From: Bacillota bacterium
GTDB taxonomy: Bacteria; Bacillota; Clostridia; Lachnospirales; Lachnospiraceae
DNA: 64,000 nucleotides
Direction: 5' to 3'
NCBI GenBank assembly: GCA_023457255.1
Contig: JAEWMB010000002.1
Location: 90,103 to 154,102, forward strand
Of this stretch, positions 52,462 through 62,500 are shown piece after piece. Positions within the stretch are counted from its first letter, which is position 1; each line of letters opens with the position of its first letter. The translations under genes and the position numbers were made by a program. The notes under the pieces are model-generated. The model searched no databases, had not been told where the DNA came from, and worked only from the letters and a program-made list of their open reading frames with translations.

Positions 52462-52527
52462 TTGACAATGGTGTAATAATTGACATAATATAGAATAATA
52501 TTACAATATATACTATATTACACCATT
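52462..52527. promoter_or_regulatory. Promoter-like boxes enclosed by a 12-base inverted repeat
   Basis: AATGGTGTAATA (52467-52478) and TATTACACCATT (52516-52527) are perfect inverted copies 37 bases apart. Two TTGACA boxes (52462-52467 and 52480-52485) and several TATA-like hexamers lie in and beside the pair. Plausible regulated start of the following three-gene unit, about 400 bases upstream of its first gene. Confidence 0.4.
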
Positions 52528-52890
52528 TAACTTAAGAGACAACATAAGTGAACTAATCCTTTATTTCGAATATCTTCAAAGAATTTTTTGTTCAAAGAAT
52601 GCCGTTTCTTCGACATTGTCTGTCTAGTTATGTTTGCTTGCTAAATATTAGAAAAAAGAATATAAAGCAAACTATGAGCTAGTCTATTTTAAATTAATAT
52701 AATCTGTTTTATGCTGCCGAACCTCTAATAGTATTCGAAATCCTGAATCTGATTTTTTGAGTGATAAGTATATAAGAAAAATATAAAAAACATGCTATGC
52801 AATTTTTGTATTGAAAGGGATCTATCTTCGAAGTATTCGTGCATTAATTGTATTTAACATGAAGAAATATTCTATTTGAATGGAGGAATT
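52528..52890. other. Long AT-rich leader before the RCC1 protein gene
   Basis: About 360 bases with no supported gene or recognised RNA fold; mostly A and T, ending in the ribosome site GGAGG at 52880-52884. Confidence 0.4.
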
Positions 52891-55668
52891 ATGTTGAAGC
52901 AACAAAAAATTATAAGCGTTTTACTTGCTATTATCTTGGTGTTTTGTAATTTACCGATCACTTCCTCATATGCGGTAACAGAAAAAAGAGTGGTAGCGGA
53001 ATTGTCGGCACCGCAATTAATACTCACTAATGTTAGTCAGAAAGATGATACCATAGAGCTGTTATGGACGAAGGTTGCCCATAATCAATTCAATATTTCT
53101 TATGAAGTTTATAAAAATAATATTCCAATCACCAAGACAGAAGGTTTTTCCTATACTGATGTAAATTTATCTCCCGATACGGAGTATTCTTATGTAATCA
53201 GAGGGATAGGCAGCAATAATGAGATTGTTATCGAAAGTAACGTGCTAAATATAAGGACGCCAAAGGTACTTAATATCAATAGGGAAGGCTATAAAGCAGC
53301 TACTGGGTCATCAATTGCGTCTAAGATAGAGAACGATAATAATTCCGCTCTTTTCTCCGACCGATTCATAATAAAATATAAAAACAAATCTGATACGGCG
53401 GAAAATAGTAATAGATCAAATCACAGTTTAAACACAGAAGTTAAGATAGTAAACATAAAGTATGACAATGTACATAATTTAGAAATCATAACCTTACAAG
53501 ATAAAGTAAAGATAAAAACTTTAGAGGAGTATATTCAAAAATCAGATTTATGCGAAGAAGTTAAATATATTCAACCAGATTTTAGGTATCATCTTTTAGA
53601 TTTAAATGATCTTAAAAATTCAAAAGAGGTTCCCGGGGAGGAAAGCAGTTTAAAAAATTATAGCCTTTTGGAAGAATTACCACAATACTTAAAAGATTTG
53701 GCAGGTTCTAACCCTGAGCTGATTGATTTGATAAATAACGGTTCAATTCAAGAAATCAGATATAAACTTTTAACCGGTAATGTAAAAGGCAGTTATGATA
53801 ATAATCTATTGAGGCAGTTAGCGAATGAGCTGACATTTCTTGATAGAAACAGGAAGGAACTTTCTAATTTGGCCGAGTCGAAAACCGATGCCGGCAGACA
53901 AGTATGGTGGGATCTTTCTGAAAGTGCGGATAATGGGAAAATATATACCAGTGATATTATCAATGCCATACAGTATGCAGAAAACAAGGGAGAAGTTGTT
54001 TTTTATTGTAATTTTGGAGATGTCTTTTACAATCCATTACTAAAGGAAGTAATAAGTGATTCCAAGATGTGGTTTATCTGCGCTTCGGAAGAAGACAGTG
54101 ATACCTTGGAGCAACCATGTTATCCGGCAGATTTTGATTGCGGCAATATAGTTTCACGCAACAAAGCCAAATCAGAATTTCTAAGGAATACGGATGTCAA
54201 TTATGCAGGCAATACAAACGTACTTCAGCGTGTTAGCGGCGGTGAGATATCCTCAGAGGCATATGCGGATGAATTTTTACCGGCAGTAAAAGGTAGATTC
54301 ATACAGATTGATGCTTTTAATTATACTAATCTGGCACTGAAAAAAGACGGAACGGTATGGGCTTGGGGACTCAACGGCTGGGGGCGGCAAGCTTTTGCAG
54401 TGCCGGTGCAAATAGAGGGCTTATTCTCAATAACAGCAATTGCATGCGGAATGTCTCATTGTTTGGCTTTAAGAGAAGACGGAACCGTATGGGCCTGGGG
54501 ATATAATTATGAAGGAGAACTTGGTGACGGAACAACAATAAGCAGGGCTGCTCCGGCACAAGTAATCGGATTAAAGGATATTATTGCGATTGATGCGGGA
54601 GAATACCATAGCTTGGCTCTAAAAAAAGATGGTACGGTATGGGCCTGGGGAGAAAACCAAAATGGACAGATAGGAGATGGAACAAAAATAAACAGACTCA
54701 TACCGGTACAAGTGCGTAATCTTAGGAATATCGATTCTATATCTGCCGGAGGATATCATAGTCTGGCATTGGCAAGAGATAGCACAGTTTTTGGCTGGGG
54801 CTCTAACAGCGGCGGTGAGATAGGGGATGGAACGAATGCAGATAGAGTCGAACCTGTGCAGGTATTCGGGTTAGGGGTAGCGTCGATTGCAGCGGGCTTG
54901 GGATTTAGTGCGGCGAGGGACTTTGAAGGGGGAGTTATGGCTTGGGGATATAACCATCAAGGGCAGCTTGGCAACGGAACCCGGACAGGCAGCAATATTC
55001 CTTTAAAAATAAAGGATTTTAGTGGGGTAATTAAACTTCAATGTGGATACCATCATAGCTTGGCAATCAAAGAGGACGGAAGCGTATGGACCTGGGGATA
55101 TAATGATTCAGGGCAGTTAGGTGATGGTACCACAATTGACAGATATCGGCCTACGATGGTACTCGGTATGGGGAAAGCAATTGGCGTCGCAGGCGGAGAG
55201 TCGCATAGTCTTGCCTTGAAAAAGGATGGAAGCGTATGGGAATGGGGCTATACGATGACAGGGAAATTAGGAAATGGGAAACCGGCAGTTCCGCAGGAAT
55301 TGGCGAAGTATTCCTTTGGTACTCCGAATATTGTTTGCAGCATCAATTCCACTGCCGGCAGTCCGGTGAATCTTATATTAAAGCTGAATAATGCGGCATC
55401 TTTATCAAATCTCACGTTTATTGTTACCTATAATACAAATGAGATTGCACGGGTTTCTGATTTATGCAACTATACGCGGAAGGAAGAGAAAGAGCTTGGT
55501 TTAATCAAGGGAACCGGTATAACAATAATTGAAAATTCTCCGGGAATTATTAAATTTACTGTGAATAAGACAATTCCAAACGGTAAATTCTGGTCAGGGA
55601 TTGTTAATATTCTTCAGTTTGAATCGAAAATTGATGGGAAAGTGGAATTTATATATTCCATAGAATAA
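52891..55668 (+). CDS. Secreted FnIII, degenerate-subtilase and RCC1-propeller protein
   Basis: 925 residues; ATG 52891 follows GGAGG. Signal peptide about 1-28 (ending TSSYA). FnIII domain about 36-125 (DDTIELLWTKVAHNQFNISY). An inhibitor-I9-like propeptide module about 154-230 (SDRFIIKYKNKS, CEEVKYIQPDFRY). Residues about 337-455 resemble a subtilase: IINAIQYAENKGEVVFYCNF, WFICASEEDSDTLEQPCYPA and DFDCGNIVS align with parts of S8 domains, but no catalytic Asp, His or Ser motif is visible. Seven RCC1 repeats about 467-802 (ALKKDGTVWAWG type) make a complete propeller. The C-terminus (about 810-925) looks cohesin-like. It heads a tight unit with the Rhs gene and should be extracellular. Confidence 0.75.
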   Translation: MLKQQKIISVLLAIILVFCNLPITSSYAVTEKRVVAELSAPQLILTNVSQKDDTIELLWTKVAHNQFNISYEVYKNNIPITKTEGFSYTDVNLSPDTEYSYVIRGIGSNNEIVIESNVLNIRTPKVLNINREGYKAATGSSIASKIENDNNSALFSDRFIIKYKNKSDTAENSNRSNHSLNTEVKIVNIKYDNVHNLEIITLQDKVKIKTLEEYIQKSDLCEEVKYIQPDFRYHLLDLNDLKNSKEVPGEESSLKNYSLLEELPQYLKDLAGSNPELIDLINNGSIQEIRYKLLTGNVKGSYDNNLLRQLANELTFLDRNRKELSNLAESKTDAGRQVWWDLSESADNGKIYTSDIINAIQYAENKGEVVFYCNFGDVFYNPLLKEVISDSKMWFICASEEDSDTLEQPCYPADFDCGNIVSRNKAKSEFLRNTDVNYAGNTNVLQRVSGGEISSEAYADEFLPAVKGRFIQIDAFNYTNLALKKDGTVWAWGLNGWGRQAFAVPVQIEGLFSITAIACGMSHCLALREDGTVWAWGYNYEGELGDGTTISRAAPAQVIGLKDIIAIDAGEYHSLALKKDGTVWAWGENQNGQIGDGTKINRLIPVQVRNLRNIDSISAGGYHSLALARDSTVFGWGSNSGGEIGDGTNADRVEPVQVFGLGVASIAAGLGFSAARDFEGGVMAWGYNHQGQLGNGTRTGSNIPLKIKDFSGVIKLQCGYHHSLAIKEDGSVWTWGYNDSGQLGDGTTIDRYRPTMVLGMGKAIGVAGGESHSLALKKDGSVWEWGYTMTGKLGNGKPAVPQELAKYSFGTPNIVCSINSTAGSPVNLILKLNNAASLSNLTFIVTYNTNEIARVSDLCNYTRKEEKELGLIKGTGITIIENSPGIIKFTVNKTIPNGKFWSGIVNILQFESKIDGKVEFIYSIE

Positions 55669-55692
55669 GAAGAGAGGGGAGAAGAGATTCTC

Positions 55693-56493
55693 ATGCTAAG
55701 ATGCAGGATAAAAAAAATAAGAAAAAAAAGACGAAATAAAAAAACATCAGTTACTGTGCTTGCAGTTTTTTTAATCCTGGTACTGGTAACCATGACAGTC
55801 ATGGAAAAAGGACATGCGATTCATGGTCCAATGCAGCAACAGTCCATAGATACCTTTACAGCGGCGAATGACTATATTGAAAGTCTAACGTCAGAAGGCT
55901 ATAGCGAGAAAGAGATAATGGAAGCGAGGCTGCAAGTGGAGAAATTATTCTATGAATTGAAGGAAATCGCGAGGGATAGTCAGGTTAATTTTGCCGGAAT
56001 CCTCATGAACAGTTTGCCGGAGGAAGGAAAAGAAGCGGTGTATTCCACTCTGCTGGAAAGATTCAGTAAAGAGGAAGCTATCTGCTTTCTGGTGAGGCTT
56101 GGAAAAGAATTCGAAAGCTCAGAGCTTCTATTGAATGAATATTTAGCCTCCCTGCAGTTGGGAATTAGCTTTGCAGATTATGCTGTGGATAGGAGAGCCT
56201 ATCAAAAACAGAAGGAAGATAAGAAAATAACCGTTCCTTCCGAAGATATTATTACAACTGAAGATATTTCCGAAAAACTGATAGAGACGATACAGAGACA
56301 AAATTCAAGTTATCAGAAGTCTGCGGATCAGGAAGTTAATAATGGAATCAATGGAAGGAAACAAAGCAATGATACAAAAGGAAATACTAATCTCCCTGCT
56401 GTGGGAAAGGACATAGAAGAGAATCAGTTTGCTCCTGTAAAACCAGTGAATCCTTTAGAGGAGATTCATAACGAAGTGAGCAGAATAAAATAA
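55693..56493 (+). CDS. Membrane-anchored helical protein of the Rhs locus, unknown function
   Basis: 266 residues. A very basic N-terminus (MLRCRIKKIRKKRRNKK) precedes one hydrophobic segment (about 19-36, SVTVLAVFLILVLVTMTV), either an uncleaved anchor or a signal peptide ending before GHAIHG. The outer part is helical with YIESLTSEGYSEKEIMEARL and LLERFSKEEAICFLVRLGKE, and a disordered, Asn/Gln-rich tail with KPVNPLEEIHNEVSRIK. It lies 24 bases after the RCC1 gene and 19 before the Rhs gene, so it probably serves this system as chaperone, adaptor or tether. It precedes rather than follows the toxin-like gene, so an immunity role is less likely. Family not recognised. Confidence 0.7.
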   Translation: MLRCRIKKIRKKRRNKKTSVTVLAVFLILVLVTMTVMEKGHAIHGPMQQQSIDTFTAANDYIESLTSEGYSEKEIMEARLQVEKLFYELKEIARDSQVNFAGILMNSLPEEGKEAVYSTLLERFSKEEAICFLVRLGKEFESSELLLNEYLASLQLGISFADYAVDRRAYQKQKEDKKITVPSEDIITTEDISEKLIETIQRQNSSYQKSADQEVNNGINGRKQSNDTKGNTNLPAVGKDIEENQFAPVKPVNPLEEIHNEVSRIK

Positions 56494-56512
56494 TAAAATG
56501 GAGGAAATTGAT

Positions 56513-59500
56513 TTGAAACATCAATGGAGTATATGGTCAAAATCCATACGAAATATGGTTTTACGGATTGTAGTAGTGTTATCTATATTACTTGTGATTT
56601 ATGCCAGAGTGGCTGTAAGAGGACAAAAAGAAGAGCCGGCATCCTATTCTTCTGTGGCAAAGACAGAAGACATTCAAGAGCTCTATCTGAGTGGTGAGGG
56701 CTGCTTACCTGACAGGGAAGGCTGCGAAATAAAAGAAAAAGGCTATGACCAGAACGCCCAAGGGATTCTTGATAATTCCGTGATCCCTGTTCCGGAAGGC
56801 CTGAGAAAGACTTACGGTATTCCTTTTGCTAACGATAGTATGAGCAGTACGTCCTACGGGTTACCACTTCAAGATGAAATAACACAGCGAAAACAAATGA
56901 TTACCCCGAGAAGCATATTTTGCTCTGCTGTGGTAGACAATCAAATTTATGCAGTTGGCGGCTTGGATGGCTGGCATTATTTAAGCAGTGTGGAGCGATA
57001 TGATCCGCTTACCGATACCTGGGATTATATAAAACCAATGAGTATAGTCAGAGCCAGAGCAGCAGTGGCTGCTACGTATGGAAAGCTATATGTAATGGGA
57101 GGATATAATTCGAAATTAGAAGACTTAAATTCCGTGGAGATGTATGATCCTGCTACGGATACATGGACAATAAAAGCCAGTATGAGTGCTGCAAGAAAAA
57201 ATTATGGAGCTGCAGCGCTAAATGGGAAAATCTATGTGGTGGGCGGTGATAGAACTTCAACTTCTGTAGAGGTATATAACCCACTCACAGATTCCTGGAG
57301 TCCTGCAGCTTCCCTGCCGAGGCAATTCTATACCGTACAATGCGGAGCAGTCAATGGAAAGCTGTATGCAATAGGAAGCAGCCACGGTTCTAGGGATATA
57401 TTAGTTATGGAATACGATCCGGCTAGTAACGTATGGACGTCAAAGGAAAGTCATAAGACAGTAGCAGCAGACTATGCACTTACGGTCATCAATCATAAGA
57501 TATATATTGTGGGCGGATATGATGATGTATATCAAGGGGATTATCTTAAAAGAGTTTATGAATATGATCCGGCAGCGGATTGCTGGACAGAAAAAACTTC
57601 AATGCCAACGGCAAGAAATTGTTTGTCGGCAGTTACAATCAATGGAAGTATGTATGTGATGGGAGGGAAAAACGGAACGGGTACCCTAAATCTCGTGGAA
57701 CGGTTTACCCCTGCAGCAGAGGAAGATTCCGGTCAGGGGCAAACAGTCGATGTGAATCCGGAGGCGGTCAAACTTCATTTTGGGGAAGAAGGTGTCCATC
57801 CTGCCTCCGGTAATTTTACTTATACTGATACGGACATGAGCCTGCTAAGCCCGGGGTTTCAAATCAATATCAGCCGTACCTACAATTCTCTGGATGATAA
57901 GGCAGGTATTTTAGGAAAAGGCTGGACCTTCGGATTTGAAGGGAGAATTACGGAGGGGAGTCATCCTTCGATAAAAAAGATAAGACTGCCCAACGGCAGT
58001 CAGATGACCTTTGCAGGATATTCAGATGGGCTCACCTATGAGGCAATCGACAGCCATAATACCTTAACCAGGTATCAAGACGGCACATTTCTTCTGGTTA
58101 CCAGCGATAATTATCGATATACCTTTAACACCAAGGGATATCTAACTAGGATGGCAGATAAGGTTGGAAATTATATTCAACTGGAGTTAGGAAATGACGG
58201 AAGAGTTCTGAAAATCTCTGATATTACCGGAAAATACTATTCCTTAGACTATGCGAATACGGATAAAATCAGAATTGTACGAGAATACGATAACGGTGTG
58301 GCAACCGGCAGAGAAGTAGAGTACATTTACCAGGAGAACAGATTAAGCAAGGTAATAAATCCCCTGGGGTTTGCCGCAAACTATTCCTATGACAATGAGG
58401 GTTATCTTAGTGAAATCAAGGATCACCGCGGAAACTGTATTCAGTCGATTCAGTACATTTTAGAGGAAGGAGAGAATCAGCATAAGATTCGTTCTGTCAC
58501 TGATATATTTGGGAATACATATCATTACAGTTATGACAATACTTCGGGAAAGACGATTATTACGGATTCCAACGAAAGAAAAACTATCAATTACTACGAT
58601 AATAATTTATATGAAACGGTATCAATTGATGCGGAAGGAAGAGCATCTAAGGTAGAGTACCATAGGGAAAACGAAATAAACCAGTATGGGGATATCAAAA
58701 GCATTACCGACCGGAATGGAAACAAAACTCTTTATGAGGTTGACTCTTACGGAAACATAACCAAGATAATCAATCCGGATTTCAGTTACAAAGAATTCAC
58801 CTACGATAATAAGGGTAATAAATTGTCAGAGCGTGATGAATTGGGAAACTATACCTTCTACCAATATGATTCTGCACAAAAGAATGTCATCTTAAAGGCG
58901 CAGCCTATCAATGGAACAGATATTTATTATAACGGATGTGAAGAAGCCAGGTTTGCTATCACCAGGTACTCATACTATTCCGACTCCGAATGTGCAGCCT
59001 TAGGATATCAGGCAAAAGGCCTCCTAAAGTCTGTGACGGATGCCTTGGGGAATTCTATTTTTTATACCTACCATAGGGATGGAAAACTAAAGACGGTGTC
59101 CGACCCGGAAACCGGGAAACTAACCTCTTACACCTATAATGCTTCTGGCTTTGTCACCTCGAAAACCAGTCCGGAGGGAAGAGTAACAGAATACCAATAT
59201 GACAAATTAAATCAAGTAGTCAAAATCCTCCTTCGGGATACCGCAAATAGTGAGAGTAGCATTACTGCAATCAGTTATGACGAGCAGGGAAGAAAACAAC
59301 AACTGATAACTCCAAATCTGTATTCGGAAACTCAGGGTATTGATACCGGTTATCGTTATCGCTATGATTCCTTCGGGAAGCTGACCTCCTCTGTCGATCC
59401 GGAAGGTTATGCGACAAGTTACACTTATGACCGATACGGCAACCTGTTGACCGAAATACGCCCGGACCAATCCATCTATCGGTATGAATATGACAGTATG

Positions 59501-62500
59501 AACCGCATTACGGCAAAATACTTCAAAGAAAGCGGCTCAGCACCGAAGGAAATACGCTTAGAAGAATATCACTATGAGATATTGCCGGATGGAAGAAGTA
59601 AAACGGTTTATATGAAAAGCCTAAATGAAACAGAATCAGCGGTAACCACATATATCTACGATTATGCGGACAGGCTGGTAGAGCAGCAGAATGCAGATGC
59701 TACCTATCAGAGGTATTATTATAACAGCAATGGTACCTTAGCCAGATCAAGTGATGTGAATAATGCGGTAACTTATTTTTATTATGATAAGCTGGGGAGG
59801 CTGGAACATCAATACATACCATATGAGAAAGAAGGCAACGGAAATATCTTATATTCCCATACGATTTTTGGCTATGATAAGCTGGGAAGAAGAACTTCCG
59901 AAAGAGTACTGGATGAAAAAAACAAAGAGTATAGAAATAAGCAGTATACCTATGACAAGAATGGCCGCTTAACCTCCGTAACCGATAGAGAAGGAAGAAA
60001 GACAGCATATACTTATGATCCGGATGGGAATCTGATTAGGGAGGACGTATTTACGGATGCTGTGAATAAAAATACAACGGAATATGTGTATGATTACCGG
60101 AACAAGGTAATCGTAAAAAAAGTCCATGCAGTATACGGAGATTTCTTTCCGTATGACAGCAGCGATCAAAGGCTGCGCCTGATTGAGGAGAGCTATAGCT
60201 ATGATAAAAATGGTAATCTAAGGACTATAAAGAATATGGCTACTTCTTTTGTAACCGAATATCAATATGATAACTTGGACAGGCGTATTCTCACCTGTTA
60301 TCCGATGGAGAATGAAAACGGGGATATCATAACGGTGACGGAAAGGAATACGTATAATTGGGAAGGGAAACTCTTAACAACTACCGACGCCAAAGGCAGC
60401 ATAACGAGATATACTTATACTCCTCTTGGTTTTATGGAGAAGAGCATAGCAGAAGGAAAGGCGGATGGGAAAGAGATAAGTTATACTCATGCATTTTATT
60501 ATGATATTGCAGGAAGAAAAATAGCAGAGGTATCCCCGAATCATTATGAGGAGTCAAAAAGCCTTGGTGAAATGAACCACACTTATTATACCTATGATAA
60601 GATGAACAGATTAAAACTGATTCACGAAAAATACCGGGATTCTGTCAGCGGACAGCGAGGGGACTATATTACGAAAGAATACCGCTATGACAATTGCGGG
60701 AATATCATAAAGGAATTTGATGCCCTTGGATACAAGAACGGCTATGCTACTCTGTATGGCTATAACTTAATGAACCAATTAGTATATACTTGGTATGGCA
60801 ATGCCCTGATTCAATATGGGTACGATTGTCTCGGGAGAAAAATAAGCGAGACCAATGCATGTGGGGCTAAGACTACGATAATCTATAATGATATAGGAAA
60901 CATTACCGAAATCAAGGAAGAGGGCTTAGGGACAAAAACGTATACCTATGACCTTGCCGGCCGGATGCTTAGTCAGACAGATGCGAATAGAAATACTACC
61001 TATTATCAGTATAATTCCATGAACTTGCTGAAAACCATTCGAATGCCCGGGGACGAAACGATTCCTGTGAACGAGGTTACAAAGCAATATGATGTTATGG
61101 GCAGATTGGCAGCGGAAAAAGATTCTATGGGAAAAGTACAACGGTATGTCTATGACCTTGGCAGCCGGGTAATCGCTTATGCGGAGGAAACGAAGGAGGG
61201 CTTAGAGTGTATCACCTGGCGTACCGGGTACGATATAACCGGAAATAAGAGATATGAATTCTATGCAAATGGGAAGCAAACTGACCGAAAAGAATACAGC
61301 TACGATGCTTTCAACCGGCTAAGCTCGGCTACAGTTACTGTAAATGGAGAAAATCAGACTTCCTGCTATACTTATGATAAGAATGGGAATATAATAAAGA
61401 CAACCGATTGGGTTGGAAATACGTACCAGTACGCTTATGACCCGCTGGATCGATTGATTGAAAAAAGAGATCCTTACACCATCATACAAAAGCTTAGTTA
61501 CAATGAGAATAATTTGCAGATTCAGTCTGTGGATGCCCTCGGAAACCGGACATCCTACGAATATGATAACCTAAACCGGCTGATTGCAACCACTGATCCG
61601 GAAGGGAATGTGACAAGGCTGGAATATGATGACTTTGGTAACATTGAGCGAAGATTCGATGGAAACGGTCAGGAGATGCATTATGTTTACGATGAATACA
61701 ACCGGTTATCTTTTATCGATCATCAAAGCAAATCTCTGGTTACTTACACCTATGATGCGAACCGCAATGTAATAGGACAGTCAGATGGCAAAAAAAATAA
61801 AAAAACCTATCAATACAATTGCAGAAATCTCTTGGTAAAAAGAGCCGACCCACTGGGCGAAGGAGATCCTGACAGAACAGAAGCATACACCTATCACGCA
61901 AACGGGCTGCTTAAAACAAAGACGGACAGAAATGGTAAGATTACAGTCTACACCTATGACATTCATGGCAGACTGACATCAAAAAGCATAGGAGCTGAGA
62001 AAGTAACGTACACCTATGATGCCAGAGGAAATCAATTAACGGTTACCGATTCTTTGGGAACGATTACCAGAACCTATGATGAATTAAACCGGGTTATCAC
62101 AAAGACCGTACCAAGCCTTGGAACCTCTTACTATATCTACGATATCCGAACAAATCTGACGGTTGGAGTATATGCTGAAAGCATCAAAGATCCGAAAGGG
62201 AATGTTACCCTCAGGGAATTTGACAAGGCCGGAAGATTAGTCGCAGTAACTGCGGACGGAAAAACGACACAGTATGAATATTATGCGAACGGGAGCAAGT
62301 CTTGTGTCCGGTATCCGGATGGTTCGGAAGCGGAATATACTTATACAGAGAATGGACTGCCTCAGACGATTATTAACCGGAATGCAGGGGGACAGGCAAT
62401 CGAAAGCTATCAATATCTTTATGATGCCGCGAACAACCTGATTAAGATAACAGATCATAAAGGGATTACCGAGTATACCTATGACAGCATGAACCGGATT

